Part shown: positions 50,201 through 59,359 of the stretch, piece by piece | Layout: each line of letters opens with the position of its first letter | Position numbering within the stretch: the first letter of the stretch is position 1 | Program-made: the position numbers and the translations under genes | Assembly: GCF_014904735.1 (NCBI RefSeq) | Contig: NZ_JACZCR010000047.1 | Span: forward strand, 124,001 to 188,000 | DNA length: 64,000 nucleotides | Direction: 5' to 3' | Source: Microbulbifer hainanensis | GTDB lineage: Bacteria; Pseudomonadota; Gammaproteobacteria; Pseudomonadales; Cellvibrionaceae | The notes under the pieces: generated by a model | What the model was told of the DNA's origin: nothing | The model's database searches: none | Seen by the model: the letters and a program-made list of their open reading frames with translations, nothing else

Positions 50201-51109
50201 TCAGAAGGCCCCTTCGAGAAAAGCCAGAAAGGCGTCCAGTTTAGGTGACAGGTCGCGTCGCTGCCCGTAGACCGCAAAGCGCGGTCGCGGGGACTGCTGC
50301 CAGTCTGGCAGCACTCGCAGCAGGGTGCCCCGTTCTAGCTCTGCGGCCACCATATAATCATAGAGATTGGCAACACCCAGGCCTCCCAACGCCGCCGCCA
50401 GCAGCACCTGGTAGTTGTCCGCGCGGAAGTCGCTGTGAGGGGCGACGGTGTGGCACTCCCCATCGCGCCACAGGTGCCAGCGCTGGTCGCCCGAACGCCC
50501 ACTGTAGAGCAGTGCCGGATACGGCGAACTGTTCCCGCAGTCCAGTTCAGCCGGATCTCTGGGCACTCCCCTTTTATTCAAAAACTCTGGCGCAGCCACC
50601 AGCAACCGCTGCTGGCTGCCCAGTCTCAGCGCGTAGACTCCGGCATCCTCCGCCGGTGGCACGGAGCGAATAGCAACATCAATCCCCTCACCGGTCATGT
50701 CCAGCATGCTGTCACTGAGAATCAGGTCTAACCCTATATCGGGATAGTCTCGCTTGAACCGTGGCAGTTGCGGCCCCAGGGCAAACTGCCCCAGCGCGGT
50801 GGGGGCGGTAATTCGCAAACGACCCGATGGACGGTGGCTGCTGGCCGCGACCTGCTCCTCCAGAGAAAGCAGCTGCGCCAGAATCTGCTCCGCCTGCGTC
50901 AGGTATAGGCGACCACTGTCTGTCAGGCTTTGCTGGCGAGTCGTGCGGTATAGCAGCTTCACCGAGAGCAAGGCTTCCAACTGGGATACTGACTTGCTCA
51001 CCGATGAGGTCGTCATATCCAGTGCCGCGGCAGCTTTGGTGAAGGACCCGAGTCGCGCCACTTGCTGGAAAACCCGCATCAACTGGAACCGATCGACCGC
51101 ACGGGACAT
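50201..51109 (-). CDS. LysR-family transcription regulator
   Basis: 302 residues. The winged helix-turn-helix is at about 8-65 (FQQVARLGSFTKAAAALDMT, SSVSKSVSQLE) and the effector domain at about 92-300. It reads away from the NHL-repeat gene over a 104-base gap, the classic LysR layout in which the regulator controls its divergent neighbour. The effector is unknown. Confidence 0.93.
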   Translation of the reverse strand: MSRAVDRFQLMRVFQQVARLGSFTKAAAALDMTTSSVSKSVSQLEALLSVKLLYRTTRQQSLTDSGRLYLTQAEQILAQLLSLEEQVAASSHRPSGRLRITAPTALGQFALGPQLPRFKRDYPDIGLDLILSDSMLDMTGEGIDVAIRSVPPAEDAGVYALRLGSQQRLLVAAPEFLNKRGVPRDPAELDCGNSSPYPALLYSGRSGDQRWHLWRDGECHTVAPHSDFRADNYQVLLAAALGGLGVANLYDYMVAAELERGTLLRVLPDWQQSPRPRFAVYGQRRDLSPKLDAFLAFLEGAF

Positions 51110-51213
51110 TGACTCTTTCCTTAAAAGAAAAATACATTTCGAAAACGCCCCAATTATTTCCTATACGGCGCAAAATTACACTGGTCTCTTCATCACTTCG
51201 CGAGGAGACCGTC

Positions 51214-52152
51214 ATGCACAAGCTTGCCCTACCGGCAGTACAAGCACTCTTTTCTTTACTGCTACTGATTTCGCCCCCACTGTCAGCCTCCTCCTGGCCG
51301 TCACTGGAGGCGGATCTCGAACCTCTGGCTCTGTCGCTGCCCCAAGGCTGGGTCCTCGGTGAAGCGGCCGGAGTGGAGATTGATCAGCGGGGCCACCTGT
51401 TCGTATTCAACCGCGGCCCCCACCCGCTGCTGGAATTCGACGCCCGGGGCAGGCTGTTGCGTGAGATTGGCGCCGGCCTGTTCGAAAATCCTCACGGGCT
51501 GCGTCTGGAAGGCGACGGCATCTGGACCACCGATACGGGCACCCACCTGGTATTGCGTTTCTCACCAGCGGGGAAAGTCACTATGGTGTTGGGCATGCGC
51601 GGCAAAGCCGGCACAGGGTGGTTTGACCGCGACTACAACCTGACCCTGTTCGACCAGCCCACCGATGTCGCACTGGACAGTAAGGGGAATATTTATGTCA
51701 CCGACAAGGGCAACGCGCGCGTAGTGAAATTCAATGCAAAGGGTCAGGTCCTCACGCATTGGGGCAGACAGGGCGACGCACCGGGCGAATTCAATTTTCC
51801 GCACTCCATCCGTATCGACCCAGACAACCGCGTGTTCGTCGCTGACCGGGAAAATCGGCGGATACAGGTATTCGGTCCTGAAGGCGACTTGCTGGAGACC
51901 TGGGATCACATCGGTTACCCGTACACGCTCAGCTGGGATACTAAGGATCACTTGTGGGTAACCGATGCCCGCGCAGAGCGTGTATTGAAACTGGATCGGG
52001 AAGGGAAAGTCCTCGGCGCCTACCAGGGTACACCCGGCCGGGGAGAGAAGCAGTTTGGTTTTGTGCACGGGATCGCGGTTTCCCCACAGGGCACCGTCTA
52101 CTTGTCAGAGATTCTGAACTGGCGCCTGCAGCGCCTGCTGCCGCACTCCTAG
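51214..52152 (+). CDS. Secreted NHL-repeat beta-propeller protein
   Basis: 312 residues. The ATG at 51214 has CGAGGAGAC upstream and a signal peptide (about 1-25, ending PLSASS); a longer frame upstream overlaps the LysR promoter region. About six NHL repeats follow, with phrases such as QRGHLFVFNRGPHPLLEFD, DSKGNIYVTDKGNARVVKFN, DPDNRVFVADRENRRIQVFG and SPQGTVYLSEILNWRLQRL. Similar folds include peptidylglycine lyases and sugar- or lactone-binding propellers; no catalytic site is evident. Probably controlled by the divergent LysR gene. Confidence 0.85.
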   Translation: MHKLALPAVQALFSLLLLISPPLSASSWPSLEADLEPLALSLPQGWVLGEAAGVEIDQRGHLFVFNRGPHPLLEFDARGRLLREIGAGLFENPHGLRLEGDGIWTTDTGTHLVLRFSPAGKVTMVLGMRGKAGTGWFDRDYNLTLFDQPTDVALDSKGNIYVTDKGNARVVKFNAKGQVLTHWGRQGDAPGEFNFPHSIRIDPDNRVFVADRENRRIQVFGPEGDLLETWDHIGYPYTLSWDTKDHLWVTDARAERVLKLDREGKVLGAYQGTPGRGEKQFGFVHGIAVSPQGTVYLSEILNWRLQRLLPHS

Positions 52153-52279
52153 CAATTTAAAAGCCACAGAGGCTGCGCGACCACTGCGGGCGCAGCCGGC
52201 CGATTTTCTGCCGTGTATTTTTATCCTGGTAGATAGCGGCCCTGCCGTATGTTCGGCAGCGGCCGCAATTCCGATCGAA

Positions 52280-52627
52280 CTAATCCACCATGCTCCGGTT
52301 GCAGTAAGTTGCCTGCTCGAAGTCACGGACATTCATAGCGATATAAGCAGTATCTGGAAACAAACTCGTCAGCTTGCGAACGATGGAATTCGACAACTGC
52401 GCCTTCTGTTCGGTGGTGCGGCCCTCCATGATATCGGCAAACACGTGGATAAAGCTCACCTTTCTATTACCCACTGCATACTTGCCGAAAGGTCTGACAC
52501 GTACTTTTATATCGTTTTCTTCAAACAACCCCGAAGCATGTGCGGTCACATGCACTTGCTCGATAATAAATTCCTCGGGTTGAACCGTTAACACATCATC
52601 TGAACAGTCAATCACAAAGTGGGGCAT
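52280..52627 (-). CDS. 5-carboxymethyl-2-hydroxymuconate isomerase-like protein (tautomerase fold)
   Basis: 115 residues of the CHMI/HpaF family. The catalytic Pro2 follows the start Met (MPHFVIDCSDD), and the segment VSFIHVFADIMEGRTTEQKA is typical. CHMI isomerises a ring-cleavage product of homoprotocatechuate, but no other hpa gene is near, so the substrate is open. The ATG has AAAGGAG about 6 bases upstream. Confidence 0.85.
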   Translation of the reverse strand: MPHFVIDCSDDVLTVQPEEFIIEQVHVTAHASGLFEENDIKVRVRPFGKYAVGNRKVSFIHVFADIMEGRTTEQKAQLSNSIVRKLTSLFPDTAYIAMNVRDFEQATYCNRSMVD

Positions 52628-53022
52628 AGAGAACTCCTTTCCATATTCAACGATAACGATGCCGCAAACACGGCCGCACTATTTTACACTTCCTGACTGG
52701 CTGCAATTACATTCAATATGGATTTTCTTTCTTTAATTATCAGCCCTCCGCCGGCGTCAACATTGCCACCATCTACCAAATCAATTCGCCGGGGAAAGCG
52801 AACCCGTCCCAAAATACTCTTACCGAAAAACTTAGATAACTACTAACTAGATCATAGTGATTTAGCATTAGTGACGTGAGGGAAAGTGATCGAATAGTCT
52901 TTCGCGAAAACCACGGATGGCAGGGGTACCACTGAACCGAACCCATACGCATCAGATCCGGATACAAAAAAGGGCGAACACAAAGGTTCGCCCCCAAAGA
53001 ACTACGATTTAATTGCAGTCGG
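52628..53022. other. Intergenic region upstream of the isomerase gene, with a REP-like copy
   Basis: About 395 bases with no gene that I can support. AT-rich, unlike its neighbours, particularly 52680-52760 and 52800-52870. It holds REP-like palindrome copy 3 at 52972-52993. Confidence 0.5.
52972..52998 (-). terminator. Fumarase terminator; REP-like palindrome copy 3
   Basis: GGGCGAAC-ACAAAG-GTTCGCCC, an 8-base stem with a 6-base loop. On the minus strand it is followed by TTTTTT. It lies 30 bases past the fumarase stop. Confidence 0.85.
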
Positions 53023-54531
53023 TTAAACCGCACCCTCTTCGATCTTTGCTTTCCAGATCAGCGGCCCGGTTTCATGCACCGAGTCGCCCTGGCTGTCGAC
53101 AGCCACAGTCACCGGCATATCCTCGACATCAAACTCATAGATGGCTTCCATTCCCAGCTCCGGGAAGGCCACCACTTTCGCGTCTTTGATCGCCTGGGCC
53201 ACCAGGTAGGCGGCACCGCCGACAGCCATCAGGTAGACCGCCTTATTGTCGCGGATCGCCTCGATGGCAACGGGGCCGCGCTCGGCCTTGCCGATCATGC
53301 CCAGCAGGCCGGTCTCTTCCAGCATGGTGCGGGTGAACTTGTCCATGCGCGTGGCAGTGGTGGGGCCAGCTGGACCGACCACTTCCTCGCGCACCGGATC
53401 CACCGGGCCCACGTAATAGATAAAGCGGCCAGACAGGTCCACCGGCAACTTCTCGCCACTGGCCAGGATATCGACCATTTTTTTGTGCGCCGCATCGCGA
53501 CCGGTCAGCATCTTGCCATTCAACAGCAGGGTTTCGCCCGGCTGCCAGCTCAGCACGTCTTCGCGGGTCACTTCGTCGAGGTTCACACGGCGGGTGTTGC
53601 CGCCGGCCTCGCGGGTGATTTCCGGCCAGTCTTCCAGCTTCGGCGGAGTCTGGCGCGCGGCACCGGAACCGTCCAGGGTAAAGTGGGTGTGGCGGGTGGC
53701 GGCGCAGTTGGGGATGATTGCCACCGCCTTGTTGGCGGCGTGGGTCGGGTAGTCCTTGACCTTCACATCCAGCACGGTCGTCAGGCCACCGAGACCCTGG
53801 GCACCGATACCCAGTTTGTTGACCTTGTCGTACAGCTCCAGGCGCAGTTCCTCGGCGCGATTGGATGCACCGCGTTCCTGCAGCTCCTGGATATCGATCG
53901 GATCCAGCAGGGATTCCTTTGCCAGCAGCATTGCCTTCTCGGCGGTACCGCCGACACCGATGCCCAGCATGCCCGGCGGGCACCAACCGGCGCCCATCTG
54001 CGGCACCATCTTCAGTACCCAGTCGACCACCGAATCGGACGGATTCAGCATCGCGAACTTGCTCTTGGCCTCGGAACCGCCGCCCTTGGCCGCCACGTAC
54101 ACCTCGACAGTATCGCCGGGCACGATTTCGTAATGGATGACCGCCGGGGTATTGTCGCCGGTGTTTTTGCGGGCGCCGTCCGGGTCCGCCAGGATTGAGG
54201 CGCGCAGCACGTTGTCCGGATTCATGTAGGCGCGGCGCACACCTTCGTTGACCATGTCGGTCACACTCATGTCCGCTTCCCACTGCACATTCATGCCCAC
54301 TTTCAGCTTCACGGTCACGATGCCGGTATCCTGGCAGATCGGACGGTGGCCCTGGGCACACATGCGGGAGTTGATCAGGATCTGCGCCATGGCGTCCTTG
54401 GCCGCCGGGTTGGCTTCCTTCTCATAGGCCTGGTTGAGGGCCTGGATGAAGTCCTGCGGGTGATAGTAGGAGATGAATTGCAACGCGTCGGCGACGCTGT
54501 CGATCAGGTCATCCTGGCGGATAGTGGTCAT
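53023..54531 (-). CDS. fumA: Class I fumarate hydratase
   Basis: 502 residues, a single-chain class I (Fe-S, oxygen-sensitive) fumarase. Cysteine ligands appear in MCAQGHRPICQDTG, GWCPPGMLGIG and PNCAATRHTHF. The N-terminal alpha domain and C-terminal beta domain (ISYYHPQDFIQ; LSGRFIYYVGPVDPVREEVV) are in one chain as in E. coli FumA. It hydrates fumarate to malate. It is a monocistronic gene on the minus strand. Confidence 0.97.
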   Translation of the reverse strand: MTTIRQDDLIDSVADALQFISYYHPQDFIQALNQAYEKEANPAAKDAMAQILINSRMCAQGHRPICQDTGIVTVKLKVGMNVQWEADMSVTDMVNEGVRRAYMNPDNVLRASILADPDGARKNTGDNTPAVIHYEIVPGDTVEVYVAAKGGGSEAKSKFAMLNPSDSVVDWVLKMVPQMGAGWCPPGMLGIGVGGTAEKAMLLAKESLLDPIDIQELQERGASNRAEELRLELYDKVNKLGIGAQGLGGLTTVLDVKVKDYPTHAANKAVAIIPNCAATRHTHFTLDGSGAARQTPPKLEDWPEITREAGGNTRRVNLDEVTREDVLSWQPGETLLLNGKMLTGRDAAHKKMVDILASGEKLPVDLSGRFIYYVGPVDPVREEVVGPAGPTTATRMDKFTRTMLEETGLLGMIGKAERGPVAIEAIRDNKAVYLMAVGGAAYLVAQAIKDAKVVAFPELGMEAIYEFDVEDMPVTVAVDSQGDSVHETGPLIWKAKIEEGAV

Positions 54532-54733
54532 AGCCGGCTCCGGTTTACGTCTCGAGGCGGGCGATTTTACACGATTTGGCGCGCGTTATGCGTATCCCTT
54601 GTGGTGCTTCGCCAGAACAAACAGGAATGGTGCCGCGCAGGGGGCTATCGCGGCAACTTAAACAAGAGTCACCGGCGGGACTCAGGTCACCGCCGCGATG
54701 ACGGAAGCCGCGCCCAGTCGCCGGCGAGCCGGC

Positions 54734-57196
54734 TTAACGGTGCTGGGCCACGTCCCTCTCCGCGCGCGCCAGGTGACGCTGCTGGAACCCCGACTGATGG
54801 GCGAGCAGCCGGTAGGTCAGGATTTTCGCGCGGTTGTTGACCACCAGCCAGGCCAGCGCGTAGCCCCACACCGCCAGCGCGTACTTCCAACCAATGGGCT
54901 CGACGAACCAGCCGTACACAGCTGCCAGGGTACCGATAATCTTGGTGGCAAAGGTGACCGAGAAGAATTTCCAGTCCGGCCACGGTCGCTGCCACAGTGC
55001 GCCGGAATTGCGGGTCACGAATATCGTCAAGTGACCCGCGACCAGTAACTTGAGAAAGATCAGCGACTGGATAGTCTCCCGCGGCAGCCGCAGCCCCTCC
55101 TCCGCATACCAGAACAGGCCAAAGCTCGCGATGACGCCCAGTGTGCCGAGCACCGCCGATACCACCAGCACTCGCTGCATCTGCCAGCGCACGGGCCGCG
55201 GAGCAACCGGTGCCCTGTCATAGGCGATCATCATGATGGGAAAATCGTTGAGTAGTGCGATGATCACGATCATCACCGCCGTGACGGGATAAAAATTGAA
55301 AATGATGATCGACAGCGTCATGAACAAGAGAACCCGAATGGTCTCGGCGATGCGGTAGATCGCATAGCTGTTCATACGCTCGAAAATACGCCGCGCTTCC
55401 TCGATTGCCGCGGTGATCACCGACAGTCCCGGTGCGGTCAGCACCAGATCGGCGGCGGCGCGGGCCGCTTCGGTGGCACCGCTGACCGCGATACCGACAT
55501 CCGCCTGTTTCAGCGCGGGGGCATCGTTGACACCATCGCCGGTCATACCGGCGATGTGCCCCGCACTCTGCGCTGCCTTGACCAGTCGGAACTTGTGCTC
55601 GGGATAGACCTGGGCGAAGCCATCGGCGCGGGCAATGGCGGCCGCATCGATCTCTCGGGTCTCGTCTTGAAATACGTCCTGCGCCTTTAAGATGCAGTTG
55701 CCGAGTTTCAGTGTCGAGGCAATCTCACGGGCAATCGCAAGGTGGTCACCGGTAACCATCTTGACGTCGATGCCGCGCTCGCGCGCGCTGGCGATCGTCG
55801 CGGCAGAATCCTCGCGCGGCGGATCGAACAGCGCCAACAGCCCGAGGTAGTGCCACTGCCCTGCAGCGTCGGTGCGCGCCACGCCGAGGGTGCGGAAACC
55901 GTGACCGGCCTGTTCGTCGACCGCCTGCGTCAAGCGCTTCTCCAGATCCGCATCTATGTTGCACAGCTCGGCAATCGCTTGCGGTGCGCCCTTACTGACC
56001 TGGAATTCGCCATCGGGGCCAGCGACGCTCGCCTCCGTGCGCTTGCCCACCGGGTCGAAGGGGTGGAAGTGCCGGATCTCGCAACCGTCCAGGACACTGG
56101 CGTCGGCGAGGCCATCGAGTATCGCCTGGTCGATGGCATCGGGGGATTCGCGGTCGCTCGCCAGCGCCGCGACGCGGATCAATTCGGCGGCATCTATGTC
56201 TTCGAACAGGGCCGGCTCGCCGAGCGTCAGGCGGTTCTGCGTCAGAGTGCCGGTCTTGTCGGAGAAGAGCACATCCATGCCGGCCATCTCTTCGATCGAC
56301 ACCAGCCGCGCGACGATCGCCTTCATGCGTGCAAGCCGCTCGGCACCGACCGCCATGGTCACCGACAGCACCGCCGGCAGTGCCACCGGAATCGCGGCAA
56401 CCGTCAGCACCAGCGCAAACAACACGGTGTCGATCAACGGGTCGTGGCGGAACAGGGCGATGACCAGGATCAGCGAGACCAGTGCCAGGGTGACGAGGAT
56501 CAGGAAGTTACCGATGCGCAGCACCGCGCGCTGGAAGTGCGACGTCGCCCCGGCCTGCTCCACCAGCCCCGCCGTCTTGCCAAACAGCGTATTCATGCCG
56601 ATGGCCGTGACAACTGCGGTCATCTCGCCCTGGCGGGCAATCGAGCCGGAATAGGCCTCATCGCCCACTGCGCGGTCCACCGGTAGAGATTCCCCGGTCA
56701 GCGCCGACTGATCGACACTCAGGTATTCGCCGTCGATCAGCACCACATCGGCCGGCAGTATGTCGCCGAGTTTGACCCGCACGATGTCACCGGGAACCAG
56801 TTGATCGGCAGGGATATCCGCCCACTTGCCACCGCGCAGCACCCGCGCTTTCAGAGCCAGCTGGCGCTTGAGCATCGCAATGGCGTTGTCGGCCTTGTGC
56901 TCCTGCCAGAAGCCGACACCTGCGTTAATCACCAGCATTGCGAAAATGATGAAGAAGTCTGCCCAGTGGCGCACGACCGCCGACAGGATCGCCGCAACCT
57001 CGATCATCCAGGGAATCGGCCCCCACAGGAAAGACAGCAACTTCTTCCAGGCGGGCTCCGCTTCTTCGGTGATTGCATTGGGGCCGTAGCGCTCGCGGCG
57101 GCTTTTCACTTCCGCATCGGTGAGTCCGTCCTTGCGGTCGGTTTCGAGCTCACGCAGCACTTCTTCGGGACTGTGGGATTGGCGGGAATCTGTCAT
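54734..57196 (-). CDS. Plasma-membrane proton-efflux P-type ATPase
   Basis: 820 residues of the P-IIIA family (fungal and plant H+-ATPase type). Order: about two membrane segments (52-95), actuator domain with LTGES at 166-170, two more segments, phosphorylation site Asp313 in SDKTGTLTQ, nucleotide domain (GAPQAIAEL), hinge MTGDGVNDAPALKQADVG, then the last six segments. It should export protons to hold pH and membrane potential. P-type H+ pumps of this kind are scattered in proteobacteria. Confidence 0.93.
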   Translation of the reverse strand: MTDSRQSHSPEEVLRELETDRKDGLTDAEVKSRRERYGPNAITEEAEPAWKKLLSFLWGPIPWMIEVAAILSAVVRHWADFFIIFAMLVINAGVGFWQEHKADNAIAMLKRQLALKARVLRGGKWADIPADQLVPGDIVRVKLGDILPADVVLIDGEYLSVDQSALTGESLPVDRAVGDEAYSGSIARQGEMTAVVTAIGMNTLFGKTAGLVEQAGATSHFQRAVLRIGNFLILVTLALVSLILVIALFRHDPLIDTVLFALVLTVAAIPVALPAVLSVTMAVGAERLARMKAIVARLVSIEEMAGMDVLFSDKTGTLTQNRLTLGEPALFEDIDAAELIRVAALASDRESPDAIDQAILDGLADASVLDGCEIRHFHPFDPVGKRTEASVAGPDGEFQVSKGAPQAIAELCNIDADLEKRLTQAVDEQAGHGFRTLGVARTDAAGQWHYLGLLALFDPPREDSAATIASARERGIDVKMVTGDHLAIAREIASTLKLGNCILKAQDVFQDETREIDAAAIARADGFAQVYPEHKFRLVKAAQSAGHIAGMTGDGVNDAPALKQADVGIAVSGATEAARAAADLVLTAPGLSVITAAIEEARRIFERMNSYAIYRIAETIRVLLFMTLSIIIFNFYPVTAVMIVIIALLNDFPIMMIAYDRAPVAPRPVRWQMQRVLVVSAVLGTLGVIASFGLFWYAEEGLRLPRETIQSLIFLKLLVAGHLTIFVTRNSGALWQRPWPDWKFFSVTFATKIIGTLAAVYGWFVEPIGWKYALAVWGYALAWLVVNNRAKILTYRLLAHQSGFQQRHLARAERDVAQHR

Positions 57197-57572
57197 TGCA
57201 TCGCCACTTCGTACATCTAGGGCCTGTTAACAGTGAATTCGACGGCCGCCCGCCGGCGGCAACGTTACCCGGTTATCAATCGCCGTTGAAATGCGGCCGA
57301 TAGACGAAATTCAGCATAGTTGTTGTAGCCCGGTAATGTTACCCGCAGCCCCGCAGCTGGAGAGAAATGTTGTCGACGAAGACGGCCAAGCGTCGTCCGC
57401 CAATGCAAGGATGGTTTGCTCGGACCGGATTCCGACAACAGAACGCCGGCGATCTAAGACTCGAACGCTAAGACAGGATGGGTGGATAGTGATGGCGGAG
57501 GCGGGAAATGAACGGAGGGCGTCACGTGACGCCCTCACGTTACAGGCAGTTAGAGTTACTACCTGTTAGAGG
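57197..57572. other. Intergenic region between the proton pump and a coiled-coil protein gene
   Basis: About 375 bases without a supported gene. It contains the 20-base palindrome at 57516-57535. A short plus-strand frame of about 90 codons here shows no recognisable features. Confidence 0.45.
57516..57535. other. Perfect 20-base palindrome
   Basis: AGGGCGTCAC directly followed by its reverse complement. It lies 38 bases past the stop of the minus-strand coiled-coil gene. With no T-run it may be a weak terminator; CACGTG/TGACG-like cores could also suit a dimeric regulator. Confidence 0.55.
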
Positions 57573-58340
57573 TTACATGGACGAGGCGGTGGAACCACCC
57601 TGCAGGCTGCGGATAGCCTCGCGCAGCTGCACTATGTCCTTGTTCACTGAACGGCGATAGGCGTCGATAGACTCCACGGCCTCCTCGTTGGCGCCGACGC
57701 GCGCGGTCAGCTCCGTGCGTACAGAGGCCAGCTGGCGCTCCATCTTGGCCAGCGCATCTTTGGTATCGCGCTGGCTGGTGGTATTGGACTTGCGCAGTTC
57801 TGCCAGGGCCGATTCCACCGCGGCGATCTTGTTGACGCTCGCGCTCAGGCCATTGACCTTGCCAGACAGGGTCGCCAGCTCTTTCTTGACCGCGGCGGCA
57901 CTCTTGGCCGCAGAGGCCGCAGCGCTCTTGTTCGAGGCAATATCCTTGCGGTTGGTATCGTAGGACACGCCCCACAGCTTGCGGATTTCAGACGCGTTGT
58001 CCTTGACCTTGGCATTGAGCACTTCCACTGATGCCGAAGACTCCTCGTCCGACATTTCAAAACGCTTTTCCAGCTCGGCGATGCGGCTGTCGGCGTCAAC
58101 CAGCTTCACCCGGGTCGCCTGCCACTGGTTGTAGAGAAAGGCCGCCGCACCGACGCCTGCCAGCGCAATGATCAGCGCCACCGCGGCCAGCGCGGAGGAA
58201 CCACCGCCACCACTGCGCTCCTCGCCAACGGGGCCCGCCACGGGCTCCCGCACCGGGGCACTGCGGCCAATCGGCTTGTTGTCCAGTTGCGGCTCAAGAG
58301 CGGCACTGCTGCCGTCCAATGTGGGCTCTCTGCGTTGCAT
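57573..58340 (-). CDS. Single-pass membrane protein with a long coiled coil, function unknown
   Basis: 255 residues. The first 48 are polar and Pro/Gly-rich, one membrane segment follows (about 49-70), and then about 170 residues of Ala-rich coiled coil, with phrases such as ELEKRFEMSDEESSASVEVL and SAKSAAAVKKELATLSGKVN. The orientation suggests a cytosolic tail and a periplasmic coil. I do not recognise a named family. The ATG at 58340 has no ribosome site but follows a strong inverted repeat at 58342-58366. Confidence 0.75.
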   Translation of the reverse strand: MQRREPTLDGSSAALEPQLDNKPIGRSAPVREPVAGPVGEERSGGGGSSALAAVALIIALAGVGAAAFLYNQWQATRVKLVDADSRIAELEKRFEMSDEESSASVEVLNAKVKDNASEIRKLWGVSYDTNRKDIASNKSAAASAAKSAAAVKKELATLSGKVNGLSASVNKIAAVESALAELRKSNTTSQRDTKDALAKMERQLASVRTELTARVGANEEAVESIDAYRRSVNKDIVQLREAIRSLQGGSTASSM

Positions 58341-58341
58341 G

Positions 58342-58366
58342 TTTAAAAATACCCGATATTTTTAAA
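58342..58366. other. Inverted repeat directly before the coiled-coil gene start
   Basis: TTTAAAAATA-CCCGA-TATTTTTAAA, a perfect 10-base repeat with a 5-base spacer, ends one base before the ATG at 58340 on the minus strand. It occupies the place of the ribosome site, so it may be an operator or an RNA hairpin that controls translation. Confidence 0.6.
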
Positions 58367-58634
58367 GGGCCCGCGCACTGCTGGCGGGCTTGTGGTTGGT
58401 CGAATTCAGCGGCAGTTATACCAAAAACTGACGAAAAAGTAATCGGTTTCCGCCTAAGCCTAGCAGGTGGCACCAGGCGTCGCCTCTATGGGTCATTGGA
58501 GTTTCAGTGTGCATAAAAGTGCCGTTTCCCCGCTCTGGCGCAATAAATCGATCAAATTCCGACCACAAATGACAGCCGCGCTCTTGCGTTTTCAGAAATA
58601 GGCCCCACTACGCTGTATTCAACCCCGCCGCGGG

Positions 58635-58663
58635 TTAATTAAGGCAACCCGCGCGTGTAGAAT
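58635..58663 (+). promoter_or_regulatory. Putative sodB promoter
   Basis: TTAATT and TAGAAT are separated by 17 bases, with TG just before the -10 box. It lies 47 bases before the sodB ATG. The -35 box is poor. No clear Fur box is visible. Confidence 0.45.
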
Positions 58664-58709
58664 GCCCTCACCAAATAAACCCGTGACAAGACAAAGGAAG
58701 GAAGACACC

Positions 58710-59291
58710 ATGGCTCACGTTCTCCCCGAACTTCCCTACGCGATGGATGCCCTGCAGCCGCACATCTCCGAAGAGACCCTGCAGTACCACTACGGCAAAC
58801 ACCACAAGACCTATGTGGACAAACTGAACGGCCTGCTGGAAGGCACCCCGGATGCCGACAAGTCCCTCGAGGAAGTCATCAAGTCCTCCTCTGGTGGCGT
58901 ATTCAACAACGCGGCCCAGATCTGGAACCACACCTTTTACTGGAACTGCCTGAGCCCCAACGGCGGCGGCGAAGCGACCGGTGCCGTGGCCGAGGCCATC
59001 AACGCCGCTTTCGGTTCTTTCGACAAGTTCAAGGAAGAGTTCACCAACAGTGCCGTGAACAACTTCGGCTCCGGCTGGACCTGGCTGGTCAAGAAGGGCG
59101 ACGGCTCCGTGGCCATCGTCAACACCTCCAATGCCGGAACGCCGCTGACTGAAGCGGACCAGACGCCGCTGCTGACCTGCGACATCTGGGAACACGCCTA
59201 CTACATCGACTACCGCAACGCGCGGCCGAAGTACATGGAGGCCTTCTGGGCACTGGTGAACTGGGACTTCGTGAACCAGAATTTCGCCTAA
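58710..59291 (+). CDS. sodB: Iron superoxide dismutase SodB
   Basis: 193 residues from the ATG at 58710 (AAGGAAGGAAG upstream). It starts AHVLPELPYAMDALQPHIS. Metal ligands His27 (YHYGKHHKTYVDKL), His74 (NHTFYWNCL) and the Asp-His pair in CDIWEHAYYIDY are present; the NGGG and GWTWLV segments fit the iron form. It removes superoxide in the cytosol. Confidence 0.97.
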   Translation: MAHVLPELPYAMDALQPHISEETLQYHYGKHHKTYVDKLNGLLEGTPDADKSLEEVIKSSSGGVFNNAAQIWNHTFYWNCLSPNGGGEATGAVAEAINAAFGSFDKFKEEFTNSAVNNFGSGWTWLVKKGDGSVAIVNTSNAGTPLTEADQTPLLTCDIWEHAYYIDYRNARPKYMEAFWALVNWDFVNQNFA

Positions 59292-59305
59292 TATCTAGTG
59301 CAAAG

Positions 59306-59339
59306 CACAAAAAAGCGGGCCTCTGGCCCGCTTTTTTGT
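59306..59339 (+). terminator. sodB terminator
   Basis: GCGGGCC-TCT-GGCCCGC with flanking AAAA and TTTTTTTG. It lies 15 bases past the sodB stop. Confidence 0.9.
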
Positions 59340-59359
59340 TGAGATCGTGGAGAAGAAGA

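Noticed and set aside
53074-54198. 374-codon plus-strand frame opposite fumarase
   Set aside because: Antisense shadow; the fumarase frame has all Fe-S cysteines.
58367-58709. A Fur box upstream of sodB
   Set aside because: No stretch matches the GATAATGATAATCATTATC pattern well enough.
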